Shown here: positions 34,247 through 43,813 of the stretch, piece after piece
Layout: each line of letters starts with the position of its first letter
How positions within the stretch are numbered: position 1 is the stretch's first letter
Source: Lasiosphaeria ovina
Taxonomy: Eukaryota > Ascomycota > Sordariomycetes > Sordariales > Lasiosphaeriaceae
Direction: 5' to 3'
Length of the DNA: 64,000 nt
Assembly: GCA_033439765.1 (NCBI GenBank)
Contig: JAULSN010000003.1
Span: 3,038,001 to 3,102,000 of the forward strand
Translations under genes and position numbers: made by a program
The notes under the pieces: generated by a model
The model's input: the letters and a program-made list of their open reading frames with translations, nothing else
Told to the model about the DNA's origin: nothing
Databases searched by the model: none

Positions 34247-35864
34247 GGCTGTTCTGGCGGTGACTCGGTGACAGCTTGAGAGGGGCGAGCGATGTGTTTG
34301 GTGAACAATCAAGTCTTTGATTCAACGCTGGACTTGGACGTGAGTGTAGTCATGGTTCGTGATGATTTTTATCGTGTGTTGGTTGACCGGCTATATCGCT
34401 CTGGTAATTAGTATTTTCGCTGCAGGGGTTAAAAGGGCTGCCTGTTGGGGCCGTTAGGGAAAAATATCAACTATCGGGTCGCCAGGCAACACATTTCCTG
34501 CCTTGGCATGGGCACCAATTAGAGGCCTTTGCACCAGGCAGAAACTATTTTTTTTCGGGTGCTACGGAATAGCACCACCAATTACAGGCATTCAAATCCA
34601 CTCGACACTAGGCACGTACTCCCTAGGCTAAAGATTCATTGCCGCATCCATTGCAAGTAGAGTCCTGTTCTGGCCGACTTGTTAACGTGGCAGCAAATAA
34701 TTAAGCGACGTGCTACAACTAAAATCGCGTATCCTTAGCGACGTCGCGGAACCAAGTCGGACTGGACGAACAACGTCCTATGGTTTCATCCTCAGGTATC
34801 CATTGTTCCAGGCATCCATTCTTGCGTTGTGTGGCCCCTCGAGCTGTTAGTTTAGCACCCAAGTTTGCAGCTGGGCAACCAAAAAGATAGAAACTTTTCA
34901 TGTCTAAATTTGATGTTGTTAGAAGCATTGCTAGCAGATCTTTTCATAGCTGCGTGCATGCTTTTTCGATTTGTAGAATATGAAGACGGGGTGTGAAGCC
35001 GTGGTAAGAAAACGAGGGACATTCCCAGCCCATGATGAATCACAGTCCAATGCACCTGGATATTGCCACGAAAGATGAAGCCGAGATTGACGGCAATGAT
35101 TCAGCCCAGTGACGATTGAATATACTGGCATTTGGACAACAAGTAAGACGGAGCAGGGAAACGTGAACCTGGCAAGCCAATCGCTAGTATGACACAAGTC
35201 AATGATCTGTGTGGCAATGACATTAATGTTCTACACACTTTACTTCCCTGCTGAACGAATCTGGTACCCGCAACCCGATCAATTGCAAATGAATGTCCGA
35301 GGAAACGTAAAGGCTGGTCAAACAGCTTCTGCACTTCAAATACTCCGGGCACTCCAAGTTTACCCTTGATATCTGTGCTAATTAGTTGAATTGAACTTGA
35401 GCATTTGACTTTGACTTGGGGCTCTTGCTTTAACTCACGAGGTCTTGTTTAGAAAGCTTAAGACGTCTAAGATGATCCCCAATACGTAATAACGGCTCCA
35501 AGACGTCTTACTTGGAGTCTTCACTTTAACTCACGAGACGTTCTTTAGAAAGCTCAAGACGTGTAAGAGACTTCCCAACGCATGATAACGGCCCCACGGC
35601 GTCTTACCTTTCCCGTTGCAGGGGTGCTGGTTAATGCGTGAGGCGTACTGCCAGCCAAATCAACGTAGAAAAGGTCACTTAAAATGCAATGGGTAACGCA
35701 GAATAGGCGTTCTTGGTTCTCTTGTGGGCCTTTTGGCCAAGTTTCGAGGGCTGGCTGGTATCGAACTACTCACTCCCCATCCCAGGTCTTTACTAAAATT
35801 ACATCAAATATACAGGCACCCTCCCTCCCACCCTGTGCCTCCACCCCCCTTGCGACATCATCCC
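34247..35864. other. intergenic, contains a 96-bp tandem duplication
   Basis: Kinesin promoter on the left and the 3' region of the F-box-like gene on the right. Apart from the repeat at 35415-35607, nothing is recognisable. Confidence 0.5.
35415..35607. repeat. two-copy tandem repeat, unit 96-97 bp
   Basis: Copy 1 is 35415-35510 and copy 2 is 35511-35607, directly abutting. Each starts CTTGG(A/G)G, shares TTTAACTCACGAG and TTTAGAAAGCT, and ends in GTCTTAC. Many of the differences are transitions. Confidence 0.9.
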
Positions 35865-37553
35865 CTAGTTGTAGTCCCAGTCGTGCACGGGATCGACCAG
35901 ATCCTGCGGCAAGCGGACTCCCATCAAGACAAGAAGCGCCCGAACGTCCCCCATGTGTTTATCCTGATGCAGGCCCGGCACAACAACCTCGACGAGGTTG
36001 GGAAAGGAGCCTGCCAGCTTGGCGTCGGCCAGGCTCTTGATCAGCTCGTAGACTTCCGAGACGTGGTTCTCAATGTGTAGCTCCTTGAGCGAGGGCGGCA
36101 GCCGGGAGGAGACGTCACGAGCAGAGTCCTTGCGAGGGTTCTGCTGGCCCTCGGTGACTATGCGCGGGAACATGTAGTCGTATAGCTCGCTGTCCAGGTG
36201 GAGGTAGACGGACTCGAGGCTCTGGAAGTCGGATAGCTTGAAGATGTCGGTCGAAAGGACTGCTGGAGGCGCGGAGCTGGAATCGGCAAAGTCGTTGAAC
36301 GCGATGGGCATGTTCAGGCAGAGCTTGCGGAGAGTGTTGCTACTCTCACAGCGGAGGTCGGTGAGGACGCGTCGGACGGCCAAGACGTTCAGAGAGACTT
36401 CGAGTCCGTTGTAATAGTCGGTCTTCAGAGACTTGAAAGGGTCCGGCATCTCGACTTCGAGGACAAATACCCGCAGGCCAATGGTAGGTGCGATCATGGT
36501 CATGATGCGAAGGAGCTGCATGTTGACTGCCTCTCGGGACAGGGGGATGAGGTCGCCCACGAACTGACGATGCAGGTAAAGCGCCTTGAGTGGCAAGCTG
36601 GCCCGCTCCACTCTGAATTCACCCCACGTTTGAGGGCCGGTGAGAATGCTCTCCAGGTTCGGAGCAATCTTCACGATTGCCAGTGGCAGGTTGGAACAGC
36701 CGTACCGGACATAGTTCATTTGTCTTCCCTCCTTATTCGGAATATACGCGAGCATCTTGAGGGCTCGGAGACACCCGCTGCCGCCCGCGGGATCGATGGA
36801 CTGGAGGATAGTATCAACATTGATCCGCTGGCCAGTGAGGACGACTGAGTTAGCCAAGCGTGCCCGCAGCAGGAGCACCGCCACGAGAAAGTCCGAGACT
36901 GTGTGGTCGATATATCGGCGAATGTTGTAGATGTTGGAGGCAGCGCGGGAAATATAACTAAGGTCGGAGTTATCCTTGCCGAGTCGCATGCCATGGTGCG
37001 AGATCCAAATCCAACGCACACTCTCTGCGAGGTCGGGTCGCTTGATCAATGTCATCGCGGCGACCAACATGCTGTCATTTTCGTCCTCGTCCTTGGGCTG
37101 GTCGAGGCAAATGAAGTGGTGCAGGTAGTGTTGCGCGACGCCTCCGAGGCGCTTATTCGTTTGTGAGAGGGCAACCAGATCCTCAGCGCTGTGACCGGGG
37201 CCCGGCTCTACAAAGTTCTCGGTCTGCTTGAGCAGGAGGGCACGATTTTTTCCGGCCATGGTATTTTTGCAATGGTAACAGAGTTGGGCGCAAATTGCCC
37301 CGAGAATCTCATTTGGCATTCTGAGGATGGGTGGCATGTTGGTATTGCGGGTGAGGGAAAGCATCGACATATCGTGGGTGAGGGAAAGCATGGAGGTATC
37401 GTGGGTGAGGGAAAGCATGGAGGTATCGTGGGTGAGGGAAAGCATGGAGGTATCGTAGGTGAGGGTGCTGCTCGTGGTATCGCCGGAGAGGGGAGCCATG
37501 GTGGTATCGCCGGAGAGGGGAGCCATGGCGGTATCTCTAGTGAGGGAATCCAT
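35865..37553 (-). CDS. F-box-like protein with N-terminal nonapeptide repeats
   Basis: Single exon, 562 residues, from the ATG at 37553. The first ~75 residues are about eight 9-residue units of the type D-T-S-M-L-S-L-T-H, encoded by a 27-bp minisatellite. Then follows an F-box-like segment: M-P-N-E-I-L-G-A-I-C at about 80-89 and D-L-V-A-L-S-Q-T-N-K-R-L near 125-136. The rest has leucine-rich, irregularly spaced strands and helices (for example L-P-P-S-L-K-E-L-H near 500), as in fungal F-box/LRR-like proteins that select targets for SCF ubiquitin ligases. The partner is unknown. The repeat array continues upstream of the start codon. Confidence 0.75.
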   Translation of the reverse strand: MDSLTRDTAMAPLSGDTTMAPLSGDTTSSTLTYDTSMLSLTHDTSMLSLTHDTSMLSLTHDMSMLSLTRNTNMPPILRMPNEILGAICAQLCYHCKNTMAGKNRALLLKQTENFVEPGPGHSAEDLVALSQTNKRLGGVAQHYLHHFICLDQPKDEDENDSMLVAAMTLIKRPDLAESVRWIWISHHGMRLGKDNSDLSYISRAASNIYNIRRYIDHTVSDFLVAVLLLRARLANSVVLTGQRINVDTILQSIDPAGGSGCLRALKMLAYIPNKEGRQMNYVRYGCSNLPLAIVKIAPNLESILTGPQTWGEFRVERASLPLKALYLHRQFVGDLIPLSREAVNMQLLRIMTMIAPTIGLRVFVLEVEMPDPFKSLKTDYYNGLEVSLNVLAVRRVLTDLRCESSNTLRKLCLNMPIAFNDFADSSSAPPAVLSTDIFKLSDFQSLESVYLHLDSELYDYMFPRIVTEGQQNPRKDSARDVSSRLPPSLKELHIENHVSEVYELIKSLADAKLAGSFPNLVEVVVPGLHQDKHMGDVRALLVLMGVRLPQDLVDPVHDWDYN

Positions 37554-37566
37554 GATGGTATCGCCG
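37324..37566. repeat. 27-bp minisatellite spanning the F-box-like start codon
   Basis: Nine consecutive 27-bp units. The most uniform are 37378-37404, 37405-37431 and 37432-37458. The unit 37540-37566 contains the ATG (37553-37551), so the array begins in the 5' leader. Because 27 is a multiple of three, all frames of the array stay open on both strands. Confidence 0.9.
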
Positions 37567-40500
37567 GTGAGGGTGGTATACGTGGTGTGCGTGGCAGACT
37601 ACGGAGCTCTTGATGAGGGTGTGCGTGAAAGATGTGATGGTGGCAGTGTGTGCGGTGGAGGTGATGGAGGTTGTGCGAAGGCCGAGGCCAAAAATAAAAG
37701 AAAAAGGTCACCCTTCACAGTAATTAGGGTTTGAATTCTTACTGTACTATTTTGTTTTCCAGGCGCGTCCTACAACCTACGGATCTGTCTAAGCTCATTT
37801 GACCCCCCTGTAACGGCCCTGAGGGCTGTAATCTTCTTACGCTATGAAAGACTGGCTTGCTTGTAACGGCGTGCCGTTACGCCGGTAGACAAAACGGATA
37901 CCTGTTGCCTGGACGCGATGCTCGATGGCATTGGCTAGCGCAACTACGACAAGTGGTGGGACGGAAAATGGCAGCGCGAGGACCTTACTGCAGTCGCTGA
38001 ACCGCATCGACGCCAGGAGCCAATACAGAGCCACCATCAATAACCTCAAGCAAGAGATCAAAGTCTTGAAGGAGCAGGTGGGACAGGCGGACGAAGAGCG
38101 CAAGTACTATTACACGGATATTTAAGCAATGAAGACGAGATGGAGAAGCCAAAGAAAGTGCTGCGATCTCATGAGGAATCAAGAAATCAAAGTTTAGGCA
38201 CTCTGGACAGCAGTAGCTAATTATACCTATGGTCGCAACCCCCACCACTCTAGCCAGGCAGCTAGCGACTTTAATCTGACGCAGATCTATTTCTGACGTG
38301 GCTTCTGGATCCGTGCACTGGGAAGGGTAACCTCTTTCTTGGCTTGAGAGTTCGTACGAAGGCTACGGCAAAGAAAAAGGGTCACCTTCCCCAGTGCCAG
38401 GTTAGCCAGGTTCCAGAATTGGTCAAGTTTCACACGCTAGCTGCCTGGCTAACAAGCTAATCTTTGATAGTGCAAGAAGATAAATTGTCGTCAGGTTATT
38501 ACAGCCAGTTCAGCGATTTTCAAGGTCTTGGCCGATACCTGGCAAGCTGTCTTAACGGTGAGATTTCAAAACTTGGCTACTGTGAGATGTGACCGTTTCT
38601 TTTTGCCCCAGCCTTCGTAGATGTGTTTGTTATCACCGCCCAGAAGCGAGACGATCCCAACACGACCCAGCCGAGTGCCCATGAAGCTTGGCGCTAAAAG
38701 CAAACAGAGGCTGGATAAGCGGAAGAAAACCGTCGAGGAATACCCCAACTATAAGGCCGCCGCTGCAGCTGGAGCCGAGAAGTGGGGCGTGCCCTGAAAT
38801 GGTGGAGGAGAAGTGGTGCAGGTGTTAAAGGTGGGGAGGGTGGGAAGGAGTAGCTGTGACACAGGAAATCACGCAAAAAACAGAGCCGGCGAACGGTATT
38901 GAAATTTACGAAAGAAAGAGTCTAGCTATTTATGACAGCAACTCCATTTATTCCCTGCCTACACTCGTACCCCGCAGCTTCATTGCGTTGGACAAAAGAG
39001 AGGGCAAAGAGTGGGTACACCGTGCAAGATATATGCGAGCACGGCAGGGCAGTTATGAGCATGGGGCATGTCACGGCACCGTGGGCGCTTTGGGTAGGCC
39101 TACCGGGGCGTCACTATACAGTTTAATCTGTTAGAATATAGGATTGTAGCTAGTAGCTTGTAATTCTTTTCTTTTTGTAGAAGGCGCGGCTTAGGGGCAG
39201 TAGGTCTCAGTGCCCGGCCGTCACACGTATTGGTGTTAACATTTAAAAACTTACGTAGCAGGCGGGCTATACGAAGTATCTCCTAACTACGAAATCGGAG
39301 ATATCTAATTACCCTTTACCTACGGTGCTATTAGACTCCTATATTGTAATCTATATACTATATGCCTAGGTAGGGTCTTCTATTCTAATGTAAGTAGGCT
39401 TATATAGATTAAAGTCGTAAGTAGAGCTGAAATGCGGACTAAATTAGCCGTCTAGGGTTTTATCCCAACACTGACAGACTGTGCGTGGCTTTTCTAAGGC
39501 ATTTCCCACTTTGGTAATTTTCAGGTGTGTATTTAGCCCACATTAGCTTGTGGATGTCTAGAGAATGGGCGGTACAGGCACGCACAGACGCCTGTATGTA
39601 GTTTCTGCAGTGTCCTACCCAACGTATCATGCAATGTACTTGTACCGTGATACCTCGACGCTAGACCCCCGACTCTCCCTAGGCGGATTCCAAGTGCTCT
39701 GGCCCGTGCCTCTGCCTTTGTTCTGCACCCACGTGACTGTGCATTCCTGTTCACAGATGGAGTCTCCAGGCTCCAGATGGTTGATCAAAATCTCACAGGC
39801 TCTGCAAACGTTCCAATCATGTTGCCCAGCAACAAATTCCGCTATATATCTAGGACATAAACCGTTGCCTGCGTCATTACATACGCCGTGACGACCATTC
39901 TTAGTGAGAGTTCTTCATCCTTTCCCAGGCGCCGACCTCCATCATCTCAGACCAGTGCAAACTAATCACCGTGCAAGAGGCTGACAGTTCCGTGACCGTG
40001 CCTGACCGCCTCCTCTAACAGAGCCTCGAGAATCAAAACAGAGCCCCACGAATCAAACCGACGGACACACCACCACGATCGACCGCCACATCATCCCGCC
40101 CCGCTCCGGGACCGATCCTCTGCAGCACTTACCTGACAGGCACCCACCTGTTTCGACCATAGGAGAGCTTCAGCGATCTGCAGGGAAGAGGACCTTTGGC
40201 GGGGATAATCGCATGAGAAAAGGGACCCGGGAGTGCGGCCGCAGGGCACCAGAATGCAGGGCGAAAGAGGTTGGGTTTGAATACGGCTGGGATCCTCTCC
40301 CGCGCCCCTTCATGGACGGAGATGAGGGGCGAAGATGAAGGCTTTCATCATCAACCACCGTTGCATCTCTGACTGCCTGTCTGAAGGTTTGGACCTTTAA
40401 GAAAAACAGAAGTGCCACGCTTTCGCCGTTTTTGATTGCTCGTTAACAGCTAACGCAGCCCTATTTACCTAGAGAGATGGGAATGAAACACAGCTGGCCA

Positions 40501-40828
40501 CCCCTGTGTTGGTTTCTGGTTGCCCATCACCACACCTCAACAACCAACACATTTCCTTGCGGACTTTATAATCTAGAATGATCCAACATCTCTCCACAGC
40601 GATATCCTTATCGAGTCTGAAAAACTTCCTCAAGCACATCCGCCTCTCACATCCATCAGCTCTAAGGCACCTTGTTGCGGGGTTTAGCCCAAGCTGGTAG
40701 GTGCATGGGCCACACGCCCGCGCACGGGTTCTCGCCCACACATTTAGTACGGGGGGGGGGGGGATTTCCCCCTCCTAGAGTTAGCTAGCCAATGCACAGC
40801 ACACATTGTCACCCCGACACACACCTCC
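37567..40828. other. 3.2 kb gene-poor, repeat-rich interval
   Basis: Contains the foldback element at 38251-38451, a short coiled-coil-like frame at 37925-38125 without known relatives, a small frame at 38681-38800 ending in K-W-G-V-P, a TA-rich RIP-like stretch at 39280-39460 and a G13 run at 40751-40763. A near-palindrome GTAACGGCGTGCCGTTAC sits near 37863. I see no intact gene. Confidence 0.5.
38251..38451. mobile_element. foldback MITE with TA ends
   Basis: A perfect 17-bp terminal inverted repeat: TAGCCAGGCAGCTAGCG at 38251-38267 and its reverse complement at 38435-38451. The arms continue imperfectly inward (GCACTGGGAAGGGTAACC near 38315 against the complement near 38375-38400), so the whole 201 bp can fold on itself. 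It has no coding capacity. Confidence 0.8.
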
Positions 40829-41752
40829 TCAAGCAGCCGCATTCGCAGCGCTCAGCAAGCTCGCCACAGCGCCAATCGTCGCCGGCGCATCCGAGAACTG
40901 CTGGTACCATGCCGTGTTGAAAAAGACGGCGCCGATCTTGCGCGCCACAGCCGCCCGGATCACGCCGGCGAGCGTGTCGGCGTCCGCAACAAGATTCGCA
41001 GGGTCGCCGTTCGAGCCGTGGAAGCCGTGGACAACCACAGCAGTGGCGGGGGCGTTGGCGGCGCCAATGCTCGGCAGCAGCACGGCGTCGATGGAGGAGC
41101 CGAAGCCGGCGTGGTCGTAGCGCTCGTAGGACCCAGAGCAGCCGTCGTAGTTGGGGTCGGCGGAGGCGGCGATGAAGCACGTCTCGAGCGCGAGGATCAG
41201 GGTGGGCTTGAGGTCGTAGAAGGGCTGCAGGTCGCCGGTGCCGCCGGGGTTGAAGATGACGAGGCGGCCGGGGAAGCGCAGGCTGGCGTCGGTGCGGATG
41301 AACTCGGTCAGGTTGCGCATGTACGCCACGCAGTCGTTGGCCGTGCTCGCCGGCGCCTCGTCGATGAAGATGCCTTGGATGGCGACCCCCGCCGCCACCC
41401 AGTCCGACCACCGCGTGATGTTAGCCACGACGGTCTCGTAGGGTGCGCTGCAGCGCGTCTGGCCGCCGTCGGTCGACGTGTGCACGTAGCCGAACAGCTG
41501 CGCGTTGGCGTGGGACGCGAGGTTCTGGGCTCCCGTCTTGTACCAGCCGTCGTTGATTCCGTTGGCCGGGCCGCCCGGCCCGCTGTCGGGGTTGATGATG
41601 ATCTTGGCGATGAGGTTTTGGTTGCTCGTCAGGGCGTCGTAGATGGGCTGCCAGACTGCGCCGTTGTCGAGGGGGTACTGGTATAGGGGGACGATGAGGT
41701 CCGTGGCTGCTGCGGAGGAAGCAGCCAGGGCGGCGGTGAGAAGCCACTTCAT
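40829..41752 (-). CDS. secreted spherulin-4-like protein (spherulation-specific family 4)
   Basis: Single exon, 307 residues, with a signal peptide at about 1-16 (K-W-L-L-T-A-A-L-A-A-S-S-A-A-A). The mature part starts D-L-I-V-P-L-Y-Q-Y-P and contains I-I-I-N-P-D-S-G-P-G near 51, L-F-G-Y-V-H-T near 87 and G-I-F-I-D-E-A near 127. This is the typical pattern of spherulin-4 proteins, which share a TIM-barrel fold with glycosidases such as GH135/GH114 that act on galactosaminogalactan. The acidic pair in F-I-D-E is a candidate catalytic site by analogy. First described as encystment-specific in Physarum; in fungi it is a secreted, wall- or biofilm-related protein. The precise substrate is not known. 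Confidence 0.88.
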   Translation of the reverse strand: MKWLLTAALAASSAAATDLIVPLYQYPLDNGAVWQPIYDALTSNQNLIAKIIINPDSGPGGPANGINDGWYKTGAQNLASHANAQLFGYVHTSTDGGQTRCSAPYETVVANITRWSDWVAAGVAIQGIFIDEAPASTANDCVAYMRNLTEFIRTDASLRFPGRLVIFNPGGTGDLQPFYDLKPTLILALETCFIAASADPNYDGCSGSYERYDHAGFGSSIDAVLLPSIGAANAPATAVVVHGFHGSNGDPANLVADADTLAGVIRAAVARKIGAVFFNTAWYQQFSDAPATIGAVASLLSAANAAA

Positions 41753-43813
41753 GGTGGTGGTTCCTGAGACGGGTGGGGAGAGCGAGCAAAGTCAAAGTCG
41801 ATTCCGGTAGATATGTCCAGGGAGGGGCTGAACTGCAAATGGTTACAGGGTCTGAAGAGCAAGTCCCAAGGAGAAACCAAGACGACTGAACAGCAAGATA
41901 TTTATACAGCTTCCTCAACCGCGAGAATGATGATGTCGGCACCATTTTTGCATTGATCTCGGACTCGACTTCGTGGAAACAAAGCCGAGGAGTGCGACTC
42001 TGGGAGCTAGAGTTGGTTTTTTAATGAAATATATCCTGAATGGGACGGTCACCAGTCCCCAAACCTTGACGGTCGACTCCATCAGAACCAAGCTGCTGTT
42101 GGTTGCCTGAGGGGCTGGCCAGCCAATGGGAGTCTCCGTCCTGCTCAAGCCCCCCGGCAAAGGATTTTGACACCCGTTTTATGCTAAGCTGAGCCGCACA
42201 CTACGAGCGCCATCAGATGACAATCCTTCGAGAACGATTCTTTGCCGGCAATTCCGACCACGTTCCCTTGCTCCCAAACATGGTTCATGGCAAGGATTCT
42301 TGGTAACGGTGTAGTATTGACAAATGGAAGGGGTAGTCTTTACTAGAATATTTATGGAGAGGGGTGAACAGCATTAGTCAATCCGTCAACTTCGGCAGCG
42401 TGTCAATCGCACCTGTCCAAGGGGATAAGCTGCGCCCCTTAGATCGACCGGTTGCATGACATTACAGGCCAAAGGGCCGCCATGGAAGAGGCGTACCTTG
42501 CACTAGCATGATGGGACGCCATGCGCAACCAGGATGGACTGTTTCGTGAGACGAATCTTGGATCACAAAATTCCCATTTTCATACCTCGCCCACGTGACA
42601 TTGCTCACCCTGATTACCATTTTCGGCAGGCTGCGCCACAGCATGCTGAATTGCTTCAACTCTAGCCGAGTGGCCAAGTCCCCATTTTTGAAAAAAATGA
42701 ACAGTTTCGCCTTTACTTTTTCGTGTTGCTTACCTGACCGCTAGAGGCTTAAGTTAGCCTCTGTACTCCAAGCCTCGCGCGCCTACACCTCCTGTAGCCA
42801 CTCATACTTCTATTGTTCAATACCCTGTATTCATCACCATCTTCGACAACACGCTAAGATATAGTTTGGAATTGGGATCAAAGACGTTCAATTTAGCAGA
42901 TACCCGTTACGGCCTGCACCCGAAAGGGTTAAGACAAGTCGCAAGGCAAGAGCTTAAGGGGTCGGTGGATTGTAAGACTAATGATTGAAGCAAGTCCTCG
43001 TAGACGGTGAGTGAGTACACTAGTCACTGCAGGTCGTTGTTACTATAGAGTATAGAATGATTCTTCACGCAAGCAATTATCATTGTTCATTGTCTACAAT
43101 CTTGTACGAAGTTCTTTGTGGAACCCTGTCCGTGACAGCGACAACGCGTCGGACACTTGAGGTATCCTCCCCTCTCCACTGTCAACACCCGCGGCGTACT
43201 GCCTTGCAGCCTGTCCCCCTTGGGTACGGGCTGTAATAGAACTGTTTTCGTTACGGTAAAACGTTAGCGGTCGAGCCAGAAGTACAGGATGCCGTACTTC
43301 GCGGCGCGGACGGCGGGTTAGGACGACCATTAGCGTCGATCTGGGCGGGCGGTTTTTAGATGTACTAGCCGCCCCTGGGGCTTAATATAGAGAGAGGATC
43401 GAGACGATTGGGACCGGTGATGCCGGCCGGGTATATAATTGACGAATAGGTCTACGATAAGCTTCATGCCGCGCTACCGAGGCCCCTGGATCAGTGGGTC
43501 GATACCGGTCAGGTCACTATACGGCGCATGGATGCCGGTGTGATTCAAATGCCTCATGTTAGGGCTTACCGCTCTCTCTAGTGTCACGTCGGCTACTAGA
43601 CACGACGTGCGTGTGGCTGAGACGCAGAGGAAACCGGCGGACCCTACCTGGCGACGGCCATGACGCATCGACCCAAGACTTGCGGGATCTTGTCAGTGGA
43701 GGACGGGTCAGAAAGACTCCAGCTGCTTCGATCAATCTTAGGTCCTAGCGTAGATCGAGACCATTGGCAGAATAGGCAAGCAGCACAATCTACAGTCCGT
43801 CCTGCAAAGGTGC
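41753..43813. other. intergenic region, no gene seen
   Basis: The spherulin-4 promoter lies to the left. The sequence at 42,740-43,400 has the look of retroelement debris (short direct motifs, mixed TA content), but no terminal repeats could be paired. No credible coding frame. Confidence 0.4.

Noticed and set aside
37191..37711. Repeat-containing frames on both strands across the minisatellite
   Set aside because: The 27-bp unit keeps all frames open; only the minus frame leading into the F-box-like domain has a non-repetitive, protein-like continuation.
37811..39226. TGTAACGGCCC and the opposite-strand TGTGACGGCC as ends of one retroelement
   Set aside because: They are in opposite orientation and are not similar beyond the first 10 bases.
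42655..42690. tRNA A-box-like sequence TAGCCGAGTGGCCAAG
   Set aside because: No matching B box, anticodon stem or acceptor stem within 100 nt on either side.
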